In this document: positions 28,433 to 36,795 of the stretch, in pieces
Numbering within the stretch: the first letter of the stretch is position 1
Layout: each line of letters begins with the position of its first letter
Assembly: GCA_947646915.1 (NCBI GenBank)
Contig: CANSII010000003.1
Span: 69,010 to 110,156 of the forward strand
Reading direction: 5' to 3'
Length of the DNA stretch: 41,147 nt
Source: an uncultured Clostridium sp.
Lineage (GTDB): Bacteria; Bacillota; Clostridia; TANB77; CAG-508
Notes under the pieces: generated by a model
Told to the model about the DNA's origin: nothing
What the model saw: only the letters and a program-made list of their open reading frames with translations
Databases searched by the model: none
Program-made: the position numbers and the translations under genes

Positions 28433-28697
28433 TTACAATAGCCGAAATTGCTATAACAACCTCTTTTAAACCATTTACAGTCAACTTCATATTCTTAATT
28501 TCTTGTAAAGCCTCTTTCCCCATTAAAATTTCAATCATTTCATACATACTTGAAATAGAAAAGTCTTCTTTACCTATCTTTTCTTGAACAATTAAATAAG
28601 TATCAGCACTCGTATCAACCTCAAAAACCTTACCATCTGCTAATTTAATAGTTTGTTTTTCTTTCCCTAATTTTGAACTAATATCAATATTTGCCAT
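28392..28697 (-). CDS. Tail assembly chaperone, first frame (G-like)
   Basis: 101 residues: MANIDISSKLGKEKQTIKLA, then EVDTSADTYLIVQEKIGKED and MGKEALQEIKNMKLTV. Size, acidity and helical C-terminus fit a G-like tail chaperone. GGAAAGGA precedes the ATG. The last codons are CGA TTT CAA TAA. A slip forward of one base at TTT-C, where the same Phe tRNA can read TTC, would carry the ribosome into the second frame. Confidence 0.75.
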   Translation of the reverse strand: MANIDISSKLGKEKQTIKLADGKVFEVDTSADTYLIVQEKIGKEDFSISSMYEMIEILMGKEALQEIKNMKLTVNGLKEVVIAISAIVSEVDFEEMEKRFQ

Positions 28698-28737
28698 TTA
28701 AAAATCATCCTTTCCTATATAATTATAAAATTTTATT

Positions 28738-28938
28738 AATCATAAATAATATTAATCTGAAAAAATGAGTTTGACAGTGAGTCTCTATTTACTTTAAACC
28801 ATTATAGTGTGTCTCTAAAATATGAATGTTCAGTATCTTAAACGCCTTGGATGCTGGAGTTGTTCGAAACGAAGTGAGTTACAAATCCAGTATGCAGTAG
28901 CTGAACGGAATTTTTGAAGATTCATATTATTTATGATT
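28738..28938. repeat. 201-bp element with long terminal inverted repeats and inner hairpins
   Basis: Ends AATCATAAATAATAT-T-AATCT (28738-28758) and, inverted, AATCATAAATAATAT-G-AATCT (28918-28938), extending into A-rich tracts. Inside are AATATGAAT inverted near 28819 and 28921, GTTCAG / CTGAAC (28828-28833, 28900-28905) and a 12-of-15 stem around 28849-28863 and 28880-28895. It fills the gap between the major tail gene and the chaperone and contains no ORF. It could be a MITE-like insertion, a structured leader RNA or both. Confidence 0.7.
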
Positions 28939-28966
28939 ATTTAATTATTAAATTTAAAAAAATAAC

Positions 28967-28987
28967 GCCTCAGTGTAATACTGAGGC
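28967..28987 (-). terminator. Terminator after the major tail gene
   Basis: Perfect 8-bp stem GCCTCAGT / ACTGAGGC with 5-base loop, 6 bases beyond the tail-protein stop, followed on the minus strand by GTTATTTTTTT. Partial termination here would lower expression of genes after the abundant tail protein. Confidence 0.85.
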
Positions 28988-28993
28988 AAAACT

Positions 28994-29443
28994 TTAAGCA
29001 ACAGGCGTCACAGTAGGTTTACCATCTGACATAACCTCAAACTCTAAAGGTGCCACATTAGTACTATCACCTGTACCTGCATTACTTACAGAAATAATAC
29101 AATCGAAACTCACCACAGTTCCATCTGCAAATTCCCATTCAAATTTAGTTTCTACAGCTTGACCTGTTGAAAACAATTTACTTGCAACATAATCATTTCC
29201 ATCATCACCAACATTTCTTTTACCTGAAACACTAATAGAAAAACCTTTACCTGTTTGCATTCTTCTAATCCACCCTTCAGTTGTCATTGGTGTCCATTCC
29301 TCTACATTATTATCCATTGACAAAGAAAATGTTTCACAATCAGCAATTGTTTTCATATCTTCAGCTGTAGAAGCTCTACCTTTTGTTCCTATTTTAAATA
29401 CATTATTAAATACTGGATATACTCCACTTGTTACAGTTGCCAT
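28994..29443 (-). CDS. Major tail (tube) protein
   Basis: 149 residues. ATVTSGVYPVFNNVFKIGTK, then FSLSMDNNVEEWTPMTTEGW, then GKGFSISVSGKRNVGDDGND and FEWEFADGTVVSFDCIIS fit the tail-tube fold. The stop is followed by a strong terminator, as for a highly made structural protein. It starts one base after the minor capsid 3 gene's stop. Confidence 0.88.
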   Translation of the reverse strand: MATVTSGVYPVFNNVFKIGTKGRASTAEDMKTIADCETFSLSMDNNVEEWTPMTTEGWIRRMQTGKGFSISVSGKRNVGDDGNDYVASKLFSTGQAVETKFEWEFADGTVVSFDCIISVSNAGTGDSTNVAPLEFEVMSDGKPTVTPVA

Positions 29444-29857
29444 TTAAACTTCAACTCCCTTCTCATAATAAAAAGTTGCTTGAATAACCCTCTCATAGAC
29501 ATTTTTATCATCTGTTCCAACATCTATAGGTTCAGGCACAAGCAACTGAATATAATTAACTTTTATATCATTTATACCAAAATTTGTTTTACTTAAAAAA
29601 TCATTATAAATATTAAGAGCTACACGCTCTGTTTCTTTTGCATTCATATTCCAATGAATAAGAACACTAACTGACTTTTCTAAAATTTTAGTATTATCAA
29701 TTCCACCTATAGCAATATTAGCATGATTACCTAGCTTTAATTGATAAACGCCAATTGATTTATCCTTTTTATTATCTAACTTACCAATATAATAATTATC
29801 TGAATCAGTATAATTTAAAGATTTAAGCCAATCTCTTATATCCGCCAATTGTAACAT
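29444..29857 (-). CDS. Phage minor capsid protein 3 (tail terminator-like)
   Basis: 137 residues. Third of the minor capsid 1-2-3 set in A118-type phages; LADIRDWLKSLNYTDSDNYY at the start and VYERVIQATFYYEKG at the end match that family, thought to act as tail-completion or terminator protein. Overlaps the preceding gene by one base (ATGA-type junction). Confidence 0.85.
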   Translation of the reverse strand: MLQLADIRDWLKSLNYTDSDNYYIGKLDNKKDKSIGVYQLKLGNHANIAIGGIDNTKILEKSVSVLIHWNMNAKETERVALNIYNDFLSKTNFGINDIKVNYIQLLVPEPIDVGTDDKNVYERVIQATFYYEKGVEV

Positions 29858-30240
29858 TATACTCCTGCCTCCTCTTTATAAAATTTCATAAATTTTTCTT
29901 TACAAAACTTCTTCTTTTTGCCATTCTTCCATAAGTCTAACCATCTTCCTTGAGCATTCATATTTTCTTTTTTTTGAAAATTATATTCTGGATGAAAGTA
30001 TAATCTTCTTGCTTGAGGTGCTTCAGTTGTTAATGTTATTTTTCCTTGTCTGACACTATCATAATCAATAAAAGTATTATCATTTTGCATAGTTCCAACA
30101 TCAAAAGGCATTACTTGAGCTTGTATTACATCTGTATGTAAAGCATCTGCTGTTTTTTCTAAAGCAATAATTGTTGCTTTTTCTAATTGTTTAATTTTCG
30201 AATTTTTTAAGTTTATCTTTGAAGTTACTATTTTCATCAC
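29857..30240 (-). CDS. Phage minor capsid protein 2
   Basis: 127 residues. The segment DVGTMQNDNTFIDYDSVRQG, then PQARRLYFHPEYNFQKKEN and GRWLDLW is the signature of this family, related to head-tail joining proteins of the HK97-gp10 type. Starts 4 bases inside the preceding gene and ends overlapping minor capsid 3. Confidence 0.88.
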   Translation of the reverse strand: MMKIVTSKINLKNSKIKQLEKATIIALEKTADALHTDVIQAQVMPFDVGTMQNDNTFIDYDSVRQGKITLTTEAPQARRLYFHPEYNFQKKENMNAQGRWLDLWKNGKKKKFCKEKFMKFYKEEAGV

Positions 30241-30584
30241 ATTATCTCCAATTCAGTAAAATTAACAGTTCCATCAGGATTTCTAGCTTTAGTACCTTGA
30301 TATATATTTCTTGTTTCACCAAATACAGTAACTTTGCCACTAGAAATAACAGCTAAATTTGGAGCAATATCACCAATAAAATACACTTTAGCAGTTAGCT
30401 GAATTAACGACTTTTCTGCTGTTAATACTCTTTTCGCTTTATCCTGATAATTACACTTAAAATCATCTTCCAAAACAACTATTGGCTCTCCCTCTTCAGT
30501 TACACCTTCTCCATACAAAACAACATGAATATCAGTCTTGCAATCACATTCTCTTACTAACTTTGGATATATCATATTTAACAC
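30237..30584 (-). CDS. Phage minor capsid protein 1 (head-tail stopper-like)
   Basis: 115 residues. YPKLVRECDCKTDIHVVLYG, then FKCNYQDKAKRVLTAEKSLI, then GKVTVFGETRNIYQGTKARN and PDGTVNFTELEIM match the minor capsid 1 family, placed as a stopper between head and tail. Overlaps the connector gene by 7 bases and minor capsid 2 by 4. Confidence 0.88.
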   Translation of the reverse strand: MLNMIYPKLVRECDCKTDIHVVLYGEGVTEEGEPIVVLEDDFKCNYQDKAKRVLTAEKSLIQLTAKVYFIGDIAPNLAVISSGKVTVFGETRNIYQGTKARNPDGTVNFTELEIM

Positions 30585-30961
30585 CTCAAATTTCTACAAG
30601 TTAAACCTGTTTGACACAATAAATAATAAATATCTTTTGGCACAGCAATACCATTTTGAACCTCAACATTCCAACTTTGCCCAAATCCCATAGAAACACC
30701 ATTAATAGAATAATTAGTTAAAACAGTCTTTATTAAGTCCTCATTCTCACACTCAAAATCAGCAAGTTTACAAACAACCTCTTTTATAATGTTTTGTTGA
30801 AAACAGGTTAAATTATTAAAACCCTTTTTAACAATACGATTATAAGTTAAAGAATCAATATGCAAACTTGCTTCTTTTAATTTATCTTTAATGTTATCCT
30901 CAGAAATTATTACACCATTATAAGTATTTAGATAATAATATTTATCCACATACATACTCAT
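30578..30961 (-). CDS. Head-tail connector (adaptor-like) protein
   Basis: 127 residues, helical, with a loop segment (INGVSMGFGQSWNVEVQNGI) before a last helix. Position just after the coat protein and before minor capsid 1 is where the gp6/adaptor-type connector is coded. No certain family from sequence. Confidence 0.75.
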   Translation of the reverse strand: MSMYVDKYYYLNTYNGVIISEDNIKDKLKEASLHIDSLTYNRIVKKGFNNLTCFQQNIIKEVVCKLADFECENEDLIKTVLTNYSINGVSMGFGQSWNVEVQNGIAVPKDIYYLLCQTGLTCRNLRC

Positions 30962-30973
30962 TTATATCAGCTC

Positions 30974-31873
30974 CTAGGCTTGTTTCTCAACATAGAATTG
31001 AATACCATCATGTTTTTTATCATAAATAAATACATCTTCAAAAGATTCTTCAAAATATGTATATTTGCCTTGCGATAAAGCACTTGGTAATCCTAGTTCA
31101 GCAAATTCATATGTAATTACTGGAATTACAGCACTTGGATGTACTAATAACATTTTTACATCTTTGGCACTTTCAGCAACTGAAAAGCCATCTGTTGCAC
31201 TTAAAACATATTCAGATTTCATTGCTGTAGTTGGAACACCAATTACCTCAACTTCATCTATTCTTGAAACAGTTCTACCTAAAACTTGGTTCCCTGATTG
31301 TCTTACAACATCTTTTGCATTATCAATTAAAGTCTTTGTATATGTATCAACATACAATAACCTTCCCGCTGAAGGCACTCTTTTTTCATCCATTTTATCC
31401 ATTAACTTATCAAACTTTGTTAATACATTAGAAGCAGTTAATACATCATCCTCTGTTATAGCTTCTTGTTCATTTTTTAATTTGAATAATGCAGTAATCA
31501 TTTCTGCATCCATTTCAGGAAATTTCTGTTCCTCATTCATTACTTTTGTAATATTTTGAATTGAAGCAACATGATTTGTTTCATCAATATCCCTTGGATG
31601 TACTAATGTATTCCAAGTTCTATGTGTTTTTAAAGTTTTTGACTCTTCTTCATTATTGAAATTTCTAGCAAAAGAACCTATTGTATCTCTATCTCCATTT
31701 GCTCTTCCTTTTACAGTTAAACTTGGTAAAATAACTGTATTATTATTTAAAAATTTTACATCTGGTTTTGTAGCACTCCATAAAGCTCCAAAATATAAAG
31801 TATATGGATATGCTCCAGCTAAAGCTTGTGAATATTCTTTAGCATAATTTAAATTTGACTTTGTAAACGCCAT
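30974..31873 (-). CDS. Major capsid (coat) protein
   Basis: 299 residues. AFTKSNLNYAKEYSQALAGA, then GSFARNFNNEEESKTLKTHR, then LVHPRDIDETNHVASI and VHPSAVIPVITYEFAELGLP fit the coat proteins of A118-type phages, which have the HK97 fold. It follows the DUF4355 scaffold, the usual order. No N-terminal protease-cleaved delta domain is seen, in keeping with a separate scaffold. AGGAGGGA precedes the ATG. Confidence 0.9.
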   Translation of the reverse strand: MAFTKSNLNYAKEYSQALAGAYPYTLYFGALWSATKPDVKFLNNNTVILPSLTVKGRANGDRDTIGSFARNFNNEEESKTLKTHRTWNTLVHPRDIDETNHVASIQNITKVMNEEQKFPEMDAEMITALFKLKNEQEAITEDDVLTASNVLTKFDKLMDKMDEKRVPSAGRLLYVDTYTKTLIDNAKDVVRQSGNQVLGRTVSRIDEVEVIGVPTTAMKSEYVLSATDGFSVAESAKDVKMLLVHPSAVIPVITYEFAELGLPSALSQGKYTYFEESFEDVFIYDKKHDGIQFYVEKQA

Positions 31874-31888
31874 TTTTATTCCCTCCTA

Positions 31889-32512
31889 TTAATTTTTTCT
31901 AGGTCTTACCCCAGTAAATCCGAAATCAAATACTCCATTATTAGAGTTTGTTCCGTTATTTGTATCTGCACCAACTGTTATACCTACAGTACCTTGAACT
32001 TGCTTTTTTAACCCAGGTACATCAGCAATAACATTTTCTAATGCCGTTTTTAATGTATCTTCTAATACATTACCTTCTTTATCAACACAATTATTTAAAT
32101 CAGCCATCTTTAACAAATATGGCATTGTCTTATTGTCAATGTTAAGGTCATAGGCGAAATCATAAGCTTTCTTTTCAATCCTTAATCTTTGATTTTCTAG
32201 CTCTTTTTGTTTTAAAGAAGCTTGTACATCAGATAACTCTTTATTTTGGGCATTTGCTTGGTTTGCTTTTTGAGTTTTAAAAGTATTAATTGCGCTTTCC
32301 ATCTCCTCTTTGCTTAAACCTTGCTTTTCAAAATAACTTTTTAAAATACTATCTTCTGTTTTTGCATTTCTACCATCTATCATTTCTTGAATTTTATTAT
32401 AATCAATAGTGTTAGTTGGTTGATTTGCATTATTGTTTTGCCCTGTAGTGCCTTGGGCATTTTGGTTAGAATTTGTATTTGCATTGTTGTTAGTTGTTTC
32501 ATTTCCTTCCAT
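31889..32512 (-). CDS. Capsid scaffold protein (DUF4355)
   Basis: 207 residues from ATG at 32512, with AGGAGG 8 bases upstream; a GTG six bases earlier is too close. The N-terminus is Asn/Thr/Gln-rich and disordered. A coiled-coil runs from about residue 65 to 130 (EEMESAINTFKTQKANQANA, then SLKQKELENQRLRIEKKAYD). It ends FDFGFTGVRPRKN, the typical C-terminus of DUF4355 scaffolds. Scaffolds guide coat assembly and then leave. It follows a terminator, so it likely has a promoter of its own in 32513-32588. Confidence 0.9.
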   Translation of the reverse strand: MEGNETTNNNANTNSNQNAQGTTGQNNNANQPTNTIDYNKIQEMIDGRNAKTEDSILKSYFEKQGLSKEEMESAINTFKTQKANQANAQNKELSDVQASLKQKELENQRLRIEKKAYDFAYDLNIDNKTMPYLLKMADLNNCVDKEGNVLEDTLKTALENVIADVPGLKKQVQGTVGITVGADTNNGTNSNNGVFDFGFTGVRPRKN

Positions 32513-32588
32513 TTTCACTACCTCCTACTTTTTAAAGTCTTGAATTGACTATTCCACAAGCTTTTATCCTCTTCAGTGCTTGGAGCAT

Positions 32589-32611
32589 AAAAAAAAGAAC
32601 CCTTTGGTTCT
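32589..32611 (-). terminator. Terminator before the scaffold gene
   Basis: On the minus strand AGAACC-AAAG-GGTTCT (32596-32611) is followed by an unbroken run of T. It lies 10 bases after the stop of the small gene at 32621-32818 and separates the moron-like cassette from the scaffold-coat genes. Confidence 0.9.
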
Positions 32612-32620
32612 AATTATTCT

Positions 32621-32818
32621 TTACTGCTTTTCTTCTACATCTTTTTTATTACCTTTTGTTGTCTTTGATTTATTATTTGTTTTATTTTCTAAAACTACTA
32701 CATAAGGAGATTTTAAAAATTCTTCTCCCCTTTGCTTTTCAACAGTTAATATTTCTCCTATTTTATACACTTTCCCAGTATATTTATCTTTAAACTCTTC
32801 TTTTACCTTTAGTTCCAT
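32621..32818 (-). CDS. Small phage protein, 65 residues
   Basis: The ATG at 32818 has AGGTGG 6 bases upstream, better than the TTG at 32836. The peptide MELKVKEEFKDKYTGKVYKI, then GEILTVEKQRGEEFLKSPYV, is a small beta-barrel-like module with a Lys/Asn/Thr/Glu tail. Such proteins often lie near head genes of Firmicute phages. It sits between the zinc-ribbon gene and a terminator. Confidence 0.75.
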   Translation of the reverse strand: MELKVKEEFKDKYTGKVYKIGEILTVEKQRGEEFLKSPYVVVLENKTNNKSKTTKGNKKDVEEKQ

Positions 32819-32893
32819 TTTCTCACCACCTTTCAAATATATTTCTATTATATAAAAAATTAAAACACCTACATTTATGTAAGTGCATTTTAT

Positions 32894-33196
32894 TTAATAA
32901 TATTTAGGTCTTATAATCATCCATATAATCCATAAACCACCAGTTATAAAAATCATAAACAAATCAAACAATATTGAATGCCTTTTTCTATTTAAACCAT
33001 TTGCAGATGATGCTGAAGCTGATGCAGATGCTGATGAAGAAGATGATGAAGAATTATTTATTATAATATTATCAGGTTTATTATTACTTTTTAATTCTTC
33101 AACTTGTCTTCCACAGTGAGTACAAATAATTGCATCTTCTGCTATTTTTTGTCCACAATATTTACAAAATTTAGTTTTCAATTGAGCTTCTTCCAT
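32894..33196 (-). CDS. Zinc-ribbon membrane protein (moron-like)
   Basis: 100 residues. An N-terminal zinc ribbon has C11-x2-C14 and C26-x2-C29 (FCKYCGQKI, IICTHCGRQ). A low-complexity Ser then Ser/Ala stretch (about 49-65) follows, and a hydrophobic segment (about 75-95: ILFDLFMIFITGGLWIIWMI) ends RPKYY. So a cytoplasmic zinc knob tethered to the membrane. AAAGGAGAAGG precedes the ATG. Such a protein is not part of a head; its presence within head genes, with a terminator further on, marks it as an added gene that might act on the host, for example in superinfection exclusion (inference). Confidence 0.8.
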   Translation of the reverse strand: MEEAQLKTKFCKYCGQKIAEDAIICTHCGRQVEELKSNNKPDNIIINNSSSSSSSASASASASSANGLNRKRHSILFDLFMIFITGGLWIIWMIIRPKYY

Positions 33197-33298
33197 TTTT
33201 ACCTTCTCCTTTTATTATTAACTTAATACATTTTATCAAATTAATAATGAAAAAAATGTCGAAAGTTGTCACTGTTTGAAAATTTATTATACATTAAT

Positions 33299-33466
33299 CT
33301 ATTTCTTATAAAACCATTCATCTATTTTTCCTGCTTTTACTGCTTCTGAAAATTCTTTTGCTTCTTTTTCTGCTTCCTTTTTTTCTTCTTCTGTTAATTT
33401 CATGCCTTTAATTGCTGGCTGTGGTTTAGGAATTTCATGTATCCATCTTGGTGCTTTATTACTCAT
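33299..33466 (-). CDS. 55-residue phage head-region protein
   Basis: Start ATG at 33464-33466, inside the last codons of the minor head protein gene (8-base overlap); stop TAG at 33299-33301. The peptide starts MSNKAPRWIHEIPKPQPAIK and continues with an acidic/basic helix (KLTEEEKKEAEKEAKEFS) and EAVKAGKIDEWFYKK. GGGATG-type site is weak, so translation may be coupled to the upstream gene. Function unknown. Confidence 0.65.
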   Translation of the reverse strand: MSNKAPRWIHEIPKPQPAIKGMKLTEEEKKEAEKEAKEFSEAVKAGKIDEWFYKK

Positions 33467-35159
33467 TTACATCCCTCCATAAAATATAATATTTTTTATT
33501 CCTTTTTTCTATTTTGTCAATATAGAATTTGCTATTTCTTTTATATAGTATTTCGCTTTCTTCAGGATTAAATTTACTTATATCCTTTGCGGTTTTAGAA
33601 TTAGTATATATAAAAACATTTGCATTTTCATTATAATTGTTTTTATTAGAAAAAGATAAGTATTCCTTAAATGGTCTTATATCTCCAACTTTGTTATATT
33701 CTATAAAATCTTTTAATTCTTTTTTATCATTTATCTCTAATACTCTGACAATATTGCCCTTATAATTATTACATTTATTTAAAGCAGAATCTAAATCTTT
33801 TACAAATTGTTTATCTTCATTATTTAACTCTACATTATTTCTTAATTTTTCATTTATCTTATAACTATCTGAACTAATATATTTATTTATTGCAACTTGT
33901 TCATTATCATTTAATATTATATCATTTTTTGAAGTTTTTTCAATATCAACTGTATCCTTTATATCTTCCCTATCATATTGTCTTTTTAGATTATGTTTTT
34001 TACAAAATTCTTTATTGTATTGTTGCCATTGTAACCTTTTATTGTGATATTTCTCTATATTTGAACTATCTACACTTCCTAATTCTAATCCTTTATACTT
34101 TCTGATTTGTCTTTCATTATATCTTTGTTTTTGTTCTATTATATAATTTTCTTTTTTCTTTTCTAATTCTTCCTTAGTTGGAGGAATAGGCTTTTTATTA
34201 ACATCTAGAAAATATGTAACTATTGTATCTTTACAATTAGGGTGAAAAAGTTTCTCCTTTATTGCTCCACTTAGTAATGGATAACCTGTTGCTTTGCTTT
34301 CTGCTTCTGTTCCACCACTCCAAACATCATCGATAAAAACTCTACCTTGAAATTTAATACAATAAGGACATCCACCACCACGATTTGGAACTAAAACTGT
34401 ATGTACTCCCCATTCTTGCCTTTTTGTGCCTTCGCCCTGTAAATATGCCCTCTTATTAGCTGTTCTAATTGCCATTTCTGCATATGATGCAATATTTACC
34501 ATTGCACCATTTGCATATTCAATATTATTAATACCTTTTGACAAAAAGTCTTTAGTAGCCATATCAACAGCTTGTTTTACTGTTCCTGAACCTGTATTGG
34601 CATATACTTGAGCATCATATATTATTTGTCTATACTTATCTTTAGTATATCTTAATATTGACAATTCTGCTTTTTGGAAATTTTCTGTTGTTTCATTTAT
34701 AAGAGATTTCAACTTTCTATCATTTATTTTAAAAAAGTTAGCCTCTGTTTGATTTACTTCTTTATATATTCTTGTTAATTGCTTTTTCTTAATTCTTTGA
34801 TTTTTAGTTTTATTGTAAATATTCCATAATTTATTTATTTTTTTATTATTACTATTAAAATTTCCATTTTTTATTGATTGTAATATTACTTTTTCCTGCT
34901 CGAGTTTTCCATTTTCATAACTCTTTTTAATTAATTCCTCAACTTCATTGTTAATAGAAAAAAAATCATTTTTAAAAAGTTCTTTATTATTCTTTTTAAA
35001 TTGCTCTAATGACTTTATTTGCTCAGCCTGCCATGCACTCCAATTCATATCTAAATCATTTTCTTCATTCAAATGTCTTGTAAGATTTCTTTTCATTGAT
35101 TTTATTAATGTTTCTTCTATTCTTTGAAATGACTTCTTTATATCATATTCAGTATTCAT
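33459..35159 (-). CDS. Minor head protein fused to an ADP-ribosyltransferase domain
   Basis: 566 residues. Residues to about 330 are Phage_min_cap2: helical N-terminus, then AMVNIASYAEMAIRTANKRA, then zinc-binding C264-x2-C267 (GGGCPYCIKFQGRVF) and H306-x2-C309 (LFHPNCKDTIV), a treble-clef found in Mu gpF-like head proteins. After a charged linker (330-410), residues ~415-560 match R-S-E ADP-ribosyltransferases: AINKYISSDSYKINEKLR, arginine R472 (GNIVRVLEI), S502-x-S504 (EYLSFSNK) and E534-x-E536 (NPEESEILYKRNSKFYI). Those residues bind NAD and transfer ADP-ribose, as in C3, iota or ExoS-type enzymes. The domain is inside the virion and could be injected with DNA. Follows the portal by 9 bases. 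Confidence 0.88.
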   Translation of the reverse strand: MNTEYDIKKSFQRIEETLIKSMKRNLTRHLNEENDLDMNWSAWQAEQIKSLEQFKKNNKELFKNDFFSINNEVEELIKKSYENGKLEQEKVILQSIKNGNFNSNNKKINKLWNIYNKTKNQRIKKKQLTRIYKEVNQTEANFFKINDRKLKSLINETTENFQKAELSILRYTKDKYRQIIYDAQVYANTGSGTVKQAVDMATKDFLSKGINNIEYANGAMVNIASYAEMAIRTANKRAYLQGEGTKRQEWGVHTVLVPNRGGGCPYCIKFQGRVFIDDVWSGGTEAESKATGYPLLSGAIKEKLFHPNCKDTIVTYFLDVNKKPIPPTKEELEKKKENYIIEQKQRYNERQIRKYKGLELGSVDSSNIEKYHNKRLQWQQYNKEFCKKHNLKRQYDREDIKDTVDIEKTSKNDIILNDNEQVAINKYISSDSYKINEKLRNNVELNNEDKQFVKDLDSALNKCNNYKGNIVRVLEINDKKELKDFIEYNKVGDIRPFKEYLSFSNKNNYNENANVFIYTNSKTAKDISKFNPEESEILYKRNSKFYIDKIEKRNKKYYILWRDVNE

Positions 35160-35168
35160 TCATATCTC

Positions 35169-36692
35169 CTAGTCATCTTTTATATCTTCTTGTTTATTTG
35201 ATTTATTAATGACATCTGTAGAAATATTTTCTTCCATTTCTAAATCAAAATTAACAGCAGGTTCTTTAATATCAACAATACCTTGTTCAGCTTTCAACCT
35301 TGAAACTTCTTCTAATTTCCATTCTTCACTCTTACTATCACCATATAATTCTTCAATACTTGCTTCTAAACTCATTATTCCTTGCTGTTTGCCTTTTCCT
35401 ACAGTCTCAACTTGAGCCTCAAAAGATGGATTATTATATTCACCAAATTTTGGATTAATCTCTATATCTTCAGGAATTATATTACCTTCCATTTGAGCCC
35501 TTGATTTTAAAACTACATTAATAACCTTTGGAATAAAAACAAGTAATGTATCTATAATTAAACCTCTTGTATATAAAGTAGTTTTTTCTTTTTCCCTTTG
35601 AGCTTCAGCATTATCTAATTTTTTATTATCAATTCCAAGAGTAGAAGGACTAATAATCCCTTGTAAACACAAATCTAAGAATGTTATATATGATTGTAAA
35701 TAATTTTCTGTAGGTATTTCTGCTTGTTGAATATCTATCTTATCTTGATTATTTTCACTCATACTTTCTTCAGCTTTTATAAATTTATTATCAAAAGGAT
35801 TACTACTTAGTATTAAAGAACCATCTTCAGGATCTCTTGGAATTAAATTAGCAGGAATATACTTAATTGCCCTTCCAGCTCTAACCGCTTCTATCCATTG
35901 TGAAATTATTTCATCTAAACTATCAAAGGAATCATATTTTCCTTCGAAAATTGATTCCCCTCTTCCTTTATATTTAGCAGACTCATTCAACATAACTGGA
36001 ACAGCCCACATTACAGAATTATCAAAAGTAATATTTTTTAAACTTGATAACATATTTACATTCTTTAATGAAACTTCTTTATCATCTTTTAATAATCTAT
36101 AATTAATATATCCAAAACCATAATGTTCTTCTAACAAATAAGTTGTATTATCTTCTACATGATACGATTTAAATACAAGTTCTACCAATCTACCTCTTTT
36201 ATAAATAAAATCAATTTTTGATCCATCTACCCACTCAAGAATAGCTTTATCAGATATATCAGCATCATAATTAACTTTTATAGCTCCATCTCCAATATGT
36301 AATAAATCTGTCAGTAATGTTTTCAACATCTTTGTATCAAATTCATTTTCTTTATTAACCTCTTTCCAATATTCATCTTCAACACCATCACCTGAATAAT
36401 CAGTCATTACGGTATTAATAATAGTTTTAATTATTAATTTAGGTAATCCTGAATGTGATTTCTTCATTCTTATGTCTGCGGTTTGAGTTGCACCCCAAAA
36501 AGTATCTTCTGAATATGGTAGCTGTCCGTAAAATTCAGATAACTCTTTACTATCGCCTCTATACCAAATTTTATTCCTTATACAATTAGCTTGAAAATCC
36601 ATATTTTCATTTATTAAAAATGTCTGACCTGTAGCTGGTCTAATATCTAACCACGACTTAATCATTTTTTTCATTCTTTCTCTAATATTCAT
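35169..36692 (-). CDS. Portal protein
   Basis: 507 residues, the length of SPP1/A118-type portals. It contains YRGDSKELSEFYGQLPYSED, then DYSGDGVEDEYWKEVNKEN, then GDGAIKVNYD and the helical segment LQSYITFLDLCLQGIISPST LGIDNKKLDNAEAQREKEK (given in two parts), typical of the family's crown and stem. The C-terminus is acidic (Glu/Asp/Asn-rich). The portal is the DNA entry ring and nucleates the procapsid. GAAAGGA precedes the ATG. Confidence 0.92.
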   Translation of the reverse strand: MNIRERMKKMIKSWLDIRPATGQTFLINENMDFQANCIRNKIWYRGDSKELSEFYGQLPYSEDTFWGATQTADIRMKKSHSGLPKLIIKTIINTVMTDYSGDGVEDEYWKEVNKENEFDTKMLKTLLTDLLHIGDGAIKVNYDADISDKAILEWVDGSKIDFIYKRGRLVELVFKSYHVEDNTTYLLEEHYGFGYINYRLLKDDKEVSLKNVNMLSSLKNITFDNSVMWAVPVMLNESAKYKGRGESIFEGKYDSFDSLDEIISQWIEAVRAGRAIKYIPANLIPRDPEDGSLILSSNPFDNKFIKAEESMSENNQDKIDIQQAEIPTENYLQSYITFLDLCLQGIISPSTLGIDNKKLDNAEAQREKEKTTLYTRGLIIDTLLVFIPKVINVVLKSRAQMEGNIIPEDIEINPKFGEYNNPSFEAQVETVGKGKQQGIMSLEASIEELYGDSKSEEWKLEEVSRLKAEQGIVDIKEPAVNFDLEMEENISTDVINKSNKQEDIKDD

Positions 36693-36795
36693 TTTTTATT
36701 CCTTTCACTTCGATTCGCTCCGTTTATCGTCTTCCAAAATTTTTTTCAAAAATTTCGTCTGCCAAATCTTTTCTTTGATGTCATCTAAAGTTTTT

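Noticed and set aside
28738..28938. Hammerhead ribozyme or HEARO-type RNA
   Set aside because: The conserved hammerhead core (CUGAUGA with GAAA) is absent, and there is no associated HNH or IscB/IsrB ORF.
36693..36795. Separate small gene between terminase and portal
   Set aside because: The open frame has no usable start or ribosome site; a frameshifted terminase end or untranslated gap explains it better.
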